Notes: generated from the sequence alone by a model not told the origin. Positions 7,158 to 13,095 are shown, counted from the first letter of the stretch. The stretch: 51,419 nt of DNA from a virus (IMGVR_UViG_3300042007_000033:1-51419); one strand, 5' to 3'. Numbers and translations: made by a program.

Positions 7158-7553
7158 ACATTTCCTATAGTTCTATCTAAATGAAGCAAGCTGGTCAACC
7201 ACGCGCATCCCAAACCGGCTGAGAAATCATTGAGTAGTAAAAGCGACCGAAGTCTCCTACCGCTTGAACTTTCTGTTACGGTCCATAGCCTTGTCCGTTG
7301 TGCTTGCAGTGGGCCTTGAGGATTCGAACCTCTTCGTCCTGCGCGGACTTTCTACCGTGGATGCGTCCATCCGGCCCTGTAGGGAGCGACCCTACCCAAG
7401 TGGCTGTAAAACAAGAGCGCCACCAGACTCGTCGGACGTGAAGGGTTCGAACCTTCGTCTCTGGGACTACACCCAGTGTTTTGCCTGCCCAGCCTCTTTT
7501 GTTTCCGTGTACTTTAGAAACGTGGCCTTTGGACTCAAAACTAACTTCCGTTG
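7158..7553 (-). other. tRNA-like remnants; no resolvable gene
   Basis: This 396-bp stretch has two clear T-arms (about 7319-7335 and 7440-7460, minus-strand GAGG-TTCGAAT-CCTC and GAAGG-TTCGAAC-CCTTC) and a third hairpin like a degenerate T-arm (7378-7394). No normal cloverleaf can be drawn: acceptors do not match, and candidate anticodon loops have 5-6 nt or lack T33. They may be decayed, split or permuted tRNAs. I see no supported CDS. Confidence 0.4.
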
Positions 7554-7727
7554 TTACTTTTGCCTATCCCTAACGATCTTTTGAATCACTAGGGGAGAAA
7601 CATTGAAAACCTGTGCGATATATAGAAGTGTACGCCCATGCAGTCGATCTGTCAAGCCTTCGCTCTGGAGCTTCGCCTTAGTTGTCTTGTAGGCTAGGTA
7701 AATTCTATCTTCTCGGGACTGTGGCAT
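7554..7727 (-). CDS. Small HTH-like protein, 57 aa
   Basis: The likely start is ATG 7727 behind AAGGAG, not an upstream in-frame codon inside the hairpin region. The basic 57-residue product ends in a sequence that reads like a helix-turn-helix (LLYIAQVFNVSPLVIQKIV, about 34-52). The resemblance is to small phage DNA-binding proteins, but it is too short to name. A perfect 12-bp hairpin occupies its leader (7750-7782). Confidence 0.65.
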   Translation of the reverse strand: MPQSREDRIYLAYKTTKAKLQSEGLTDRLHGRTLLYIAQVFNVSPLVIQKIVRDRQK

Positions 7728-7749
7728 GGGTTCTCCTTGAATGTGGGAC

Positions 7750-7782
7750 GACCTCCAGTCGCATATCCGACGACTGGAGGTC
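7750..7782 (-). other. Perfect 12-bp hairpin in a leader region
   Basis: GACCTCCAGTCG (7750-7761) is fully complementary to 7771-7782 across a 9-nt loop. No T-run follows on the minus strand, so it is either a processing or pausing structure, or a terminator that needs help. It separates the tRNA-like block from the 57-aa gene. Confidence 0.6.
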
Positions 7783-7823
7783 TTAGCTAATGTCCACATA
7801 GTTTATCACATCTACACGTTTAA

Positions 7824-7949
7824 GTCCAAAAATCATTCTGAGATTAAGCGCTCTGCCACTAAGCTATCCGGCCATGGATTGGTGCAGTGTCTTGGACACA
7901 GAGGCCGGAAGGGGATTCGAACCCCTGCCGCGTAATTTAGTTTTTGGAC
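7824..7949 (-). tRNA. Candidate circularly permuted tRNA gene
   Basis: On the minus strand the order is: leader GTCCAAAAA (7949-7941); 3' half with T-arm AGGGG-TTCGAAT-CCCCT and 3' acceptor TCCGGCC (7940-7902); a 28-nt spacer with a GTGTC/GACAC hairpin; 5' half with acceptor GGCCGGA, T8-A9 and D-arm GCTT-AGTGGCA-GAGC (7873-7833); trailer TTTTTGGAC (7832-7824). The acceptor strands match 7 of 7 and leader/trailer 9 of 9. Joined as a tRNA, the anticodon stem would be CTTAA/TTACG (4 of 5 pairs) with a 4-nt variable loop. The anticodon depends on the joining point. Position 33 would be C, not T. Confidence 0.55.
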
Positions 7950-7996
7950 GGTCGATTAGACGTGTGCGGTAGTTGTGCTTAGTCTGGAGCAATAAT

Positions 7997-8115
7997 CTGA
8001 ACTTGATACGCTTACTCCGTGCCTCTACCATTGGGCTACCCTCCGTCGAGTCGGAGGGGATGGGGTCGAACCATCACTGGGCGGTCTGGGCTATCAGTCT
8101 GAATTTTAACTTCAG
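7997..8115 (-). tRNA. Second candidate permuted tRNA
   Basis: The 3' half carries T-arm GATGG-TTCGACC-CCATC and acceptor CCCTCCG (8058-8052). Five bases later comes a 5' half with the perfectly complementary acceptor CGGAGGG (8045-8039) and a good D-arm (TA-GCC..AATGGTAGA-GGC). Flanks pair as TATCA/TGATA plus GC/GC around one bulged G, then CTGAA/TTCAG. The anticodon stem is poor (3 pairs). An ordinary reading, tRNA-Leu(TAA) at 8051-8142, has only 5 of 7 acceptor pairs and no proper D-arm. Confidence 0.4.
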
Positions 8116-8163
8116 TCTATGCGCTACACGCGCTACCCTGTGCTCAACAGGGAATCTAGGGGA

Positions 8164-8898
8164 CTACTTGGCGAACAAGTAGTCAAACACGGCCTTGCCA
8201 GCTTGGGCATTCGTGACTTCGGTGTTGTTGGCCTCTTCGCGTGCAAACTTCACAGCGGTCTGGAGGGCTTCAACACGGGTAATAAGTTCGTTGACTCGGG
8301 TGGCCGGGAGCGCACCGGAGAACTCCTTCTTGGACCACGTACCCACGATGACATCTTCGTGGAAGATCTCAACCTGAGCAGGGTGCTTGTCGGTGGCTTC
8401 AGCCTTGACCCAGTTCTTCGGCACCTTCTTGGTGCGAACGGTCTGGGTGACAGCAGTGGAGTACTGGCCTGCTGCTGGGTCATAGGTCCACTCCTGAGAC
8501 GGGTCAAGAGTCGGGAGCTTGGAGACGAACGTGTGAACGTCGTTAAGCTGCTTCTCAAGGAAGAGCAGGTAGGTCACCGGAACGTCACGGAGAATGGTCT
8601 TGTCGCCAACCTTTACGTCGGCGGTAGCGACAGCGTTGGCCTTCTCCTTGGTCAGGGTGACATCAAAGAGGTTGGTGAGGGTGTCAGCCACCTTGCCGAT
8701 GACCTCTTCGGCCTTAACCTGAACCAGCGTGGACTCCGGAGGAAGCTGATCGCCTTCCTCATCCTTCGGCTGGTAGGTACGGGAGAGACCCTGAAGAAGA
8801 GGGGTCTTGAGGACTCCGCGGTGGAGGTCGGTGAAATCGCGGGTTGCCTTGGACTTGACGCCCTTTTCTACGGCAATGATCTGATTGAGCTTAGTCAT
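8164..8898 (-). CDS. Conserved actinophage protein, 244 aa (DUF7873-like)
   Basis: The opening TKLNQIIAVEKGVKS and the phrase RTYQPKDEEGDQLPPEST match, from memory, a protein conserved in many actinobacteriophages whose function is unknown. The chain is soluble and mixed alpha/beta, with no catalytic motif I can identify. It starts at ATG 8898 with AAAGGAA upstream and has its own promoter (8939-8967), which suggests high or early expression. Confidence 0.85.
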   Translation of the reverse strand: MTKLNQIIAVEKGVKSKATRDFTDLHRGVLKTPLLQGLSRTYQPKDEEGDQLPPESTLVQVKAEEVIGKVADTLTNLFDVTLTKEKANAVATADVKVGDKTILRDVPVTYLLFLEKQLNDVHTFVSKLPTLDPSQEWTYDPAAGQYSTAVTQTVRTKKVPKNWVKAEATDKHPAQVEIFHEDVIVGTWSKKEFSGALPATRVNELITRVEALQTAVKFAREEANNTEVTNAQAGKAVFDYLFAK

Positions 8899-8938
8899 AA
8901 GTGTTCCTTTTCTGTTAGTCGTTCGTCGTTATGTTTCA

Positions 8939-8967
8939 AGTCTACCACCCGACTGTTTGAGTGTCAA
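8939..8967 (-). promoter_or_regulatory. Promoter for the 244-aa conserved gene
   Basis: TTGACA (8962-8967) and TAGACT (8939-8944) with 17-bp spacing. The TGA stop of the membrane protein gene lies inside the -35 box. Confidence 0.75.
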
Positions 8968-9284
8968 CTTGAGTGAATCTTCTTGTCCGAGTCTACTTCG
9001 ACATCGGTATCTTCGTCAAGCTTGCCTAGAACTTGATCTTCTACCGGCTTGTCTTCGTGTTTCTTCTCAATTTTGGTCTGGAACCAAATACTCCAGTGGA
9101 ATCCTACCACAGCGTATACCGAAACAAAAACCAGAAACGGTACAGACTCGGAGAGCCAGATTGCGATTGGGAAGGCGGCTACGAACCAGATAAGGGTTAG
9201 CCAGCCGTGGAGTCGTTTATTGAATGCCATGTCGTTCTGGAAGAGTTCCCAGAAGTCAAGGATTTTCGACTTGAGGTCGTGCAT
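8964..9284 (-). CDS. Two-TM membrane protein, 106 aa
   Basis: The best start is ATG 9284 behind AGGAG. Two adjacent hydrophobic segments (about residues 29-46 and 49-66: LTLIWFVAAFPIAIW and FLVFVSVYAVVGFHW) form a hairpin, followed by a charged, acidic cytoplasmic tail. The topology and size fit a class II holin, but the gene is 2.2 kb upstream of the lysin and other small membrane proteins exist here, so the role is open. Confidence 0.75.
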   Translation of the reverse strand: MHDLKSKILDFWELFQNDMAFNKRLHGWLTLIWFVAAFPIAIWLSESVPFLVFVSVYAVVGFHWSIWFQTKIEKKHEDKPVEDQVLGKLDEDTDVEVDSDKKIHSS

Positions 9285-9321
9285 AATTTCTCCTACTGTT
9301 GGTAGGTTCAATTATACAGTA

Positions 9322-9400
9322 TGGTGCCCCCGTTGGGATTCGAACCCAAGACCCGCGTATTAAAAGTACGCTGCTCTAGACCAGACTGAGCTACAAAGGC
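9322..9400 (-). tRNA. tRNA-Lys (TTT)
   Basis: Acceptor GCCTTTG/CGGGGGC has three G-U pairs. The anticodon arm is GCGTA-CTTTTAA-TACGC, the T-loop is canonical, and A73 and CCA are encoded. Confidence 0.93.
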
Positions 9401-9403
9401 AAG

Positions 9404-9489
9404 TGGCTGTGGACTCCAGAGTCAAACTGGAACTTCTCCCTGAACATGGGAGAGTGCTAATATCTAGAATTTCCTTACACTAATCCAAC
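9404..9489 (-). tRNA. Irregular tRNA, apparent anticodon GTT (Asn?)
   Basis: Anticodon arm CTCCC-ATGTTCA-GGGAG, T-arm TCCAG-TTTGACT-CTGGA, G73 and encoded CCA are clear. The acceptor pairs at only about 5 of 7 positions, the D region is about 11 nt too long and position 37 is C. It may be decayed or atypically processed. Confidence 0.5.
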
Positions 9490-9490
9490 G

Positions 9491-9561
9491 TGCCCCCACT
9501 TGGAATCGAACCAAGCTCCCCGACTTAAGAGGACGGTGCTATACCACTCAGCTATAGAGGC
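9491..9561 (-). tRNA. tRNA-Lys (CTT)
   Basis: A complete cloverleaf with acceptor GCCTCTA/TGGGGGC, anticodon loop CTCTTAA on a stem with one T-T mismatch, T-arm CTTGG-TTCGATT-CCAAG and A73. Confidence 0.85.
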
Positions 9562-9573
9562 TAGTTTACTACG

Positions 9574-9654
9574 TACCGGCAGAGGGTATCGATCCCACAT
9601 TGTCGCAATGACACGAGATTTACAGTCTCGCTCCTAGGCCACTAGGGTACCGGC
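9574..9654 (-). tRNA. tRNA-Tyr (GTA)
   Basis: Anticodon arm CGAGA-CTGTAAA-TCTCG and a long variable arm (TGTC..GACA). The acceptor GCCGGTA/TGCCGGT contains two G-U pairs. Confidence 0.9.
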
Positions 9655-9670
9655 TTATTTAGTTGTTACG

Positions 9671-9743
9671 TGCCCTTAGTAGGATTCGAACCCACGACCT
9701 AGGAGGTAGAAGCTCCCCGCTCTGTCCACTGAGCTATAAAGGC
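9671..9743 (-). tRNA. tRNA-Arg (TCT)
   Basis: Acceptor GCCTTTA with G-U pairs, anticodon loop CTTCTAC on GGGAG/CTCCT, canonical T-loop and A73. Confidence 0.9.
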
Positions 9744-9755
9744 ATTTATATACCG

Positions 9756-9839
9756 TAGGCGCGGTGGGACTTGAACCCACAATGTATCATAGTACAGGAA
9801 CCTAAACCCTGCGCGTCTCGCCAATTCCGCCACGCACCC
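9756..9839 (-). tRNA. tRNA-Leu (TAG)
   Basis: A class II tRNA with acceptor GGGTGCG/CGCGCCT, D-arm GCGG..GACGC, anticodon loop TTTAGGT, a long variable arm, T-arm GTGGG-TTCAAGT-CCCAC and A73. Confidence 0.93.
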
Positions 9840-9861
9840 ATAATATTATTCAATTGTAAAG

Positions 9862-9945
9862 TGTCAGAGATGGGACTCGAACCCACACGGACATAAGTCC
9901 ATAACGACCTCAACGTTACGCGTCAACCAATTGCGCCACTCTGAC
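9862..9945 (-). tRNA. tRNA-Leu (GAG)
   Basis: A class II tRNA with perfect acceptor GTCAGAG/CTCTGAC, anticodon arm TAACG-TTGAGGT-CGTTA, a long variable arm and A73. Confidence 0.93.
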
Positions 9946-9956
9946 ATTGTAAATCT

Positions 9957-9985
9957 ATTATACCAGACTAAATAAATCTTGTAAA
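9957..9985 (-). promoter_or_regulatory. Promoter inside the tRNA array
   Basis: TTTACA (9980-9985) and TGG-TATAAT (9957-9962) at 17-bp spacing, between tRNA-Ser(GCT) and tRNA-Leu(GAG). It drives the leftward tRNA block. Confidence 0.75.
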
Positions 9986-9986
9986 G

Positions 9987-10070
9987 CGGAGAGCAGAGTA
10001 TTCGAAACCCACGAACTTTGCCGCCTTCTGATTAGCAATCAGAGACTAGAACCTTCTAGCGTTACTCTCC
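9987..10070 (-). tRNA. tRNA-Ser (GCT)
   Basis: A class II tRNA with acceptor GGAGAGT/GCTCTCC (shared with two more Ser tRNAs here), anticodon arm TCTGA-TTGCTAA-TCAGA, a long variable arm and G73. The T-stem is weak. Confidence 0.9.
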
Positions 10071-10074
10071 AAAG

Positions 10075-10146
10075 TACCCCTAGACGGATTCGAACCGCCG
10101 ACGCTAACCTTCGTAGGGTTACGCTCTTCCGCTGAGCTATAGAGGC
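10075..10146 (-). tRNA. tRNA-Arg (ACG)
   Basis: Acceptor GCCTCTA/TAGGGGT and anticodon arm TAACC-CTACGAA-GGTTA. A34 implies use of the host TadA deaminase to make inosine. Confidence 0.93.
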
Positions 10147-10147
10147 T

Positions 10148-10223
10148 TGGTTGGGCCAGCGGGACTTGAACCCGCGACACTCTTGTTATGAGCAAGGTGC
10201 TCTACCGGCTGAGCTATGACCCA
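10148..10223 (-). tRNA. tRNA with CAT anticodon (Met type)
   Basis: Acceptor TGGGTCA/TGGCCCA, D-arm GCTC..GAGC, anticodon arm CCTTG-CTCATAA-CAAGA, A73 and encoded CCA. This is the third CAT tRNA; one of the three may be Ile2. Confidence 0.9.
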
Positions 10224-10224
10224 C

Positions 10225-10309
10225 TGGTACTCCCGGTGGGATTCGAACCCACACCCCCGAAGGGACCGCATTTTGAGTGCGGCGTGTCTGCCAATTTCAC
10301 CACAGGAGC
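10225..10309 (-). tRNA. tRNA-Leu (CAA)
   Basis: A class II tRNA with acceptor GCTCCTG/CGGGAGT, anticodon arm CCGCA-CTCAAAA-TGCGG, variable hairpin CCC-TTCG-GGG, and A73 plus CCA encoded. Confidence 0.95.
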
Positions 10310-10319
10310 ATTACTGCCG

Positions 10320-10392
10320 TGGTTCCTAAGGGACTCGAACCCATAACATCCAGTGTGTAAGACTGGCGCTCTACCAGTTGAGCTAAAGAACC
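10320..10392 (-). tRNA. tRNA-Val (TAC)
   Basis: Acceptor GGTTCTT/AGGAACC, anticodon arm CCAGT-CTTACAC-ACTGG, canonical T-loop and A73. Confidence 0.95.
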
Positions 10393-10428
10393 GAGTGTGG
10401 GTTTTTACAGAACCCTAACTGTCTAACT

Positions 10429-10458
10429 ATTATACCACCTTTTGAAAAGGCGTGTCAA
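10429..10458 (-). promoter_or_regulatory. Strong promoter for the tRNA array
   Basis: TTGACA (10453-10458) and TGG-TATAAT (10429-10434) with 18-bp spacing. The TGA stop of the secreted-peptide gene lies inside the -35 box. A CCTTTT/AAAAGG inverted repeat sits in the spacer. Confidence 0.85.
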
Positions 10459-10700
10459 CAATAGCGCTCGATGGCGACTATCTCATAGCCGTCCCTCTTG
10501 AAGTACCAGAACTCTTCCCACCAACTGTAGTCTCTCCACTTGTAGTAGTAGATATGGCACCATGCGTAGGTGTAGTAATCATATGATCCAGAGTACGCCT
10601 GTGCTGGCTGGGCAGCAACCGTAGATCCCCCCACGGCCAGACCGAAGGTCAGGGCAACAGCCACACCAACGGATACAAAGGCCTTCTTCAGTTTCTTCAA
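10455..10700 (-). CDS. Small secreted aromatic-rich protein, 81 aa
   Basis: The most plausible start is TTG 10700 behind AGAGAAAGA; an upstream in-frame ATG would overlap the protease gene and spoil the signal peptide. From that start the protein opens MKKLKKAF, has a hydrophobic core (about 8-30) and an Ala-x-Ala site near residue 35, a textbook Sec signal peptide. The mature part is about 46 residues, with roughly a third Tyr, Trp or Phe, and two cysteines (in WCH and the last residue) that could form a disulfide. It follows a papain-like protease by 22 nt. Superinfection exclusion or a surface effect is possible; no family is recognised. Confidence 0.75.
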   Translation of the reverse strand: MKKLKKAFVSVGVAVALTFGLAVGGSTVAAQPAQAYSGSYDYYTYAWCHIYYYKWRDYSWWEEFWYFKRDGYEIVAIERYC

Positions 10701-10722
10701 AGTGTATCTTTCTCTTAGATGT

Positions 10723-11424
10723 TTATCTTCCGTAACTGCGCTTTGACGGTACACAAGCCTCACCGTCGTTCCTGAGAAGTGCGGCCAGATCAGAGACCCG
10801 GATCTCAGCGAGACCCCACTCTCCCCAGCTATACCCCCAAGAGTTCTGAAGGATTACGGTGTCTTCGCCGGTTGCTGAATCCTTTGCCAGCTTGAAGCCA
10901 ACAGCAGTGATACAGTGTCCACCAACAATTGGACCATTTACCTTCAGAATTCCGTTTGGAGCCTCATACATGCTCTCGTACCAGTAAATCCCGAGAACAA
11001 CCGGACCCTTGACAAGGATCGCGTCGATGACATCTTCAATGTTGAAGCACCAACGGTATTCCTTGAGCAGCCCAAGCTCCTGCATTGCCTTGGCACCAGC
11101 CAAAACAGATGTTCCCTCATAATCTTCGCCATCCCACCAGTCGATCTGTTTTGCGCGGTGATAAATAGCTTGGGCAAACGCTGTAGGGTCTTCTGGCGCA
11201 TCGGCCTTGAGTCGAGTAAGATCTACTGCAACAGGAGTTGAAAGGGCCTCAGCGGCCCATCCGAAGCCCACACAGGCACCTTCACGGCCCTGATCTAGGA
11301 TGACCCCGTTGCGCCATTTCTTGGTACGACGCTTGGGACGTTCCGGAATTGCGGCGCGGATTGGGAAAGCCTTTGAACGTGCATCAAACGTTGGCTTCCA
11401 GTTGAAAGTTTTTTCCTCGGACAT
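10723..11424 (-). CDS. Papain-like (C1) cysteine protease
   Basis: A 233-residue protein with the C1A catalytic set: DQGREGACVGFGWA gives Q45 and C51, GGHCITAVG gives H170, and QNSWGYSWG gives N194. Papain-type enzymes hydrolyse peptide bonds with a Cys-His-Asn triad. There is no signal peptide and no obvious propeptide (only about 40 residues precede the core), so it would be active in the cytoplasm. Start ATG 11424 lies behind GGAGG. It is followed by the secreted peptide gene, probably on the same transcript; whether the two work together is unknown. Stand-alone papain-like proteases are uncommon in phage accessory regions. Confidence 0.9.
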   Translation of the reverse strand: MSEEKTFNWKPTFDARSKAFPIRAAIPERPKRRTKKWRNGVILDQGREGACVGFGWAAEALSTPVAVDLTRLKADAPEDPTAFAQAIYHRAKQIDWWDGEDYEGTSVLAGAKAMQELGLLKEYRWCFNIEDVIDAILVKGPVVLGIYWYESMYEAPNGILKVNGPIVGGHCITAVGFKLAKDSATGEDTVILQNSWGYSWGEWGLAEIRVSDLAALLRNDGEACVPSKRSYGR

Positions 11425-11468
11425 CGGTCCTCCATAGAAGTTTTTTAACTCCTAAAGTATATCATTCG

Positions 11469-11552
11469 CGGAGAGCAGAGAACTCGAATCCCACAGCTTT
11501 CACTGCCACACGCTTTCCAAGCGTGGCCTGCAACCTTACAGGGCTACTCTCC
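11469..11552 (-). tRNA. tRNA-Ser (GGA)
   Basis: A class II tRNA with acceptor GGAGAGT/GCTCTCC, anticodon arm CACGC-TTGGAAA-GCGTG, a long variable arm and G73. Its 5' end overlaps the 3' end of the HNH gene by 9 nt. Confidence 0.9.
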
Positions 11553-12122
11553 AGATTTTGTTACTGAATATCCATTATGTCTGAGTATGTCTGAGCAGAG
11601 ATTCAAGAGTTCTTCCATGGTGAGGTTACTTTTAGCTAAGTTGGCTTCCTTTGTTGCGACACCTAGGTTCTCTAGTGAGTTATCGCCGCCTTTGGACCTC
11701 GGAATGATATGATCAAAGGCAAAAGCATGAGGATCACTTAGATCAATATCTCTACCTGAGATATGACATATAGGTCGATCTCCGATCTTCTTCCAAACAT
11801 CAGCTAGGGTAAAGTTTCGATCATCGTATCCATCTGTGGTTCTATGGAAGTCTTCGATTTTGTGCCGCATCCTCTTCGCATAATCCGCCTTTGGCACTGG
11901 TTTAGGGTTACCTTTTGCGGGTGTACTTTTAAATCTCTCTGTTCTCTGACGAAGTATGTCATTTTTACGTCTCGATTTTTGCCGATCCGCGTGTTTTTCC
12001 TTCTGACCTTTACCAATATAATACGAGACCGTGCTTTTGGAACATCCTAAGATTTCTATAATCCTATTGTAGGAGTATCCTCGTCCACGAAGCTCCAAAA
12101 TTCTTTCTCGCACAGTCACCAA
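11544..12122 (-). CDS. HTH + HNH endonuclease between two tRNA-Ser genes
   Basis: A 192-residue protein. Residues 1-40 form a helix-turn-helix (SYNRIIEILGCSKSTVSYYI), the middle is basic, and 115-166 is an HNH nuclease: FDHIIPRSKGGDNSLENL (D137, H138, N148) and NLAKSN. HNH proteins with a DNA-binding arm are typical free-standing homing endonucleases. It lies between tRNA-Ser(TGA) and tRNA-Ser(GGA), overlapping the latter by 9 nt, and its sequence looks more AT-rich than the structural genes, which fits recent acquisition. The start is uncertain (TTG 12122 or nearby GTG codons; AAAGG is upstream). Confidence 0.85.
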   Translation of the reverse strand: MVTVRERILELRGRGYSYNRIIEILGCSKSTVSYYIGKGQKEKHADRQKSRRKNDILRQRTERFKSTPAKGNPKPVPKADYAKRMRHKIEDFHRTTDGYDDRNFTLADVWKKIGDRPICHISGRDIDLSDPHAFAFDHIIPRSKGGDNSLENLGVATKEANLAKSNLTMEELLNLCSDILRHNGYSVTKSGE

Positions 12123-12135
12123 CCTTTATTCTAAG

Positions 12136-12220
12136 CGGAGAGCAGACTATTTGAAAGCCATACCTTTCGGTACCATCGGTTTTCAAGACCGTGCCGGTGC
12201 GCCTGTCCGGTTTACTCTCC
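12136..12220 (-). tRNA. tRNA-Ser (TGA)
   Basis: A class II tRNA with acceptor GGAGAGT/GCTCTCC, anticodon loop CTTGAAA on CGGT/ACCG, variable arm GGTACC..GGTAT and G73. The T-stem has G-U pairs. Confidence 0.88.
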
Positions 12221-12296
12221 AATTTATCTGCCGTGACATGGACACTACGCACTCTTCCATATCCGCAGACGGTAGCTGTTGCGAGCAACCACCATG

Positions 12297-12369
12297 TACT
12301 CCTGACCGGATTCGAACCGGCACTCTTTTCCTTGAGAGGGAAACGAGATAACCATTACTCTACAGGAGC
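12297..12369 (-). tRNA. tRNA-Glu (CTC)
   Basis: Acceptor GCTCCTG/CAGGAGT, anticodon arm TTTCC-CTCTCAA-GGAAA, T-arm GCCGG-TTCGAAT-CCGGT and A73. Confidence 0.93.
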
Positions 12370-12374
12370 TTGCG

Positions 12375-12447
12375 TAGTCCGTACCAGATTCGAACTGGCG
12401 ATCTCCTAAGTGAAAGTTAGGCGAGATAACCGCTACTCCAACGGACC
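12375..12447 (-). tRNA. tRNA-Glu (TTC)
   Basis: Acceptor GGTCCGT/ACGGACT, anticodon arm CCTAA-CTTTCAC-TTAGG, T-arm GCCAG-TTCGAAT-CTGGT and A73. Confidence 0.93.
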
Positions 12448-12452
12448 ATTAT

Positions 12453-12638
12453 TTACTTGTAATTGCGCGGTGGCCTTCGCTCGTAATTCTTACTGAAACG
12501 CCTCTCGAACTCTGCCTGCTTCCTCTTGAGGCCAATAAATCCTTTGAAGAGTACCACAACAATGCACACAACATACGATACTACAAGAAGAAAGAAAAGT
12601 CCAATGATTATAGCAAGTACAACACCTAGAGCGTCCAT
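12453..12638 (-). CDS. Small single-span membrane protein, 61 aa
   Basis: Start ATG 12638 lies behind AAGGAG. A very hydrophobic segment covers residues 4-31 (VVLAIIIGLFFLLVV then VVCIVVVLF), and the rest is a strongly basic tail (KRKQAEFERRF..NYERRPPRNYK), so the C-terminus should face the cytoplasm. Its size and topology would suit a small holin or a membrane anchor. It sits alone between tRNA-Ile and tRNA-Glu. Confidence 0.8.
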   Translation of the reverse strand: MDALGVVLAIIIGLFFLLVVSYVVCIVVVLFKGFIGLKRKQAEFERRFSKNYERRPPRNYK

Positions 12639-12670
12639 TTCAGTCTCCTTCCGTAGATTTTTATCTTACG

Positions 12671-12742
12671 TAGGCAAGCGCAGAGTTGAACTGCGGTCTA
12701 GATCTTATCAGGATCTTGTGTTTACCGTTACACCACATGCCC
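12671..12742 (-). tRNA. tRNA-Ile (GAT)
   Basis: Acceptor GGGCATG/CTTGCCT with one mismatch, anticodon arm AGATC-CTGATAA-GATCT, T-arm CGCAG-TTCAACT-CTGCG and A73. Confidence 0.9.
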
Positions 12743-12761
12743 GTATAAAGTTGTATAAAGT

Positions 12762-12956
12762 TTAGTAGGAATTTTCGTTCATTCGCTCGTAGAGGTAATT
12801 TAGGTCTTCAAGAGTGTAGACTTCCTGCTGAGAAAGTCTGACCAGTGCCTCCAGAACTCCCTCTTCATACTCCAAGTTCTGTTGCGCCGCGCTGATGTGC
12901 TCGTGAATCCTCTTGATTCTGTTTCTGCGGGTTTCGATTAGCTTAGTAAAGTCCAT
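12762..12956 (-). CDS. Small coiled-coil protein, 64 aa
   Basis: The likely start is ATG 12956 behind AGGAC; the longer frame begins inside the region next to tRNA-Gln. The product is almost entirely helical and charged (TRRNRIKRIHEHISAAQQNL..), with heptad-like spacing that suggests a coiled coil. No family is recognised. A TTGACA lies 17 bp from a TAAGAT that overlaps this ATG; I treat that as chance. Confidence 0.65.
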   Translation of the reverse strand: MDFTKLIETRRNRIKRIHEHISAAQQNLEYEEGVLEALVRLSQQEVYTLEDLNYLYERMNENSY

Positions 12957-12986
12957 CTTACGTCCTAAGGTTGAAATTGTCAAACG

Positions 12987-13059
12987 CACCCACCCGAGGA
13001 TTCGAACCTACGATTGCCTGAGTCAGAGTCAGGTGTCCTGCCAGTTAGACGATATGGGT
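12987..13059 (-). tRNA. tRNA-Gln (CTG)
   Basis: Acceptor ACCCATA/GGTGGGT (6 of 7), anticodon arm CCTGA-CTCTGAC-TCAGG, T-loop TTCGAAT on a short T-stem and G73. Confidence 0.88.
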
Positions 13060-13068
13060 AAAAGAAAA

Positions 13069-13095
13069 GGGGCCAACTACTTAGTAGTCAGCCCC
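13069..13095 (-). terminator. Strong intrinsic terminator
   Basis: A 12-bp stem with two G-U pairs (GGGGCTGACTAC/GTAGTTGGCCCC), a 3-nt loop, then TTTTCTTTT on the minus strand. It lies 14 nt past the stop of the 58-aa gene. Confidence 0.88.

Noticed and set aside
8051-8142. Conventional tRNA-Leu (TAA)
   Set aside because: The acceptor pairs at only 5 of 7 positions and the D-arm lacks GG. The permuted reading pairs perfectly in the acceptor, though doubt remains.
12956-12983. TTGACA-N17-TAAGAT upstream of the 64-aa gene
   Set aside because: The -10 overlaps the ATG and is a weak match, while a normal ribosome site is present, so a start here would make no useful leader.
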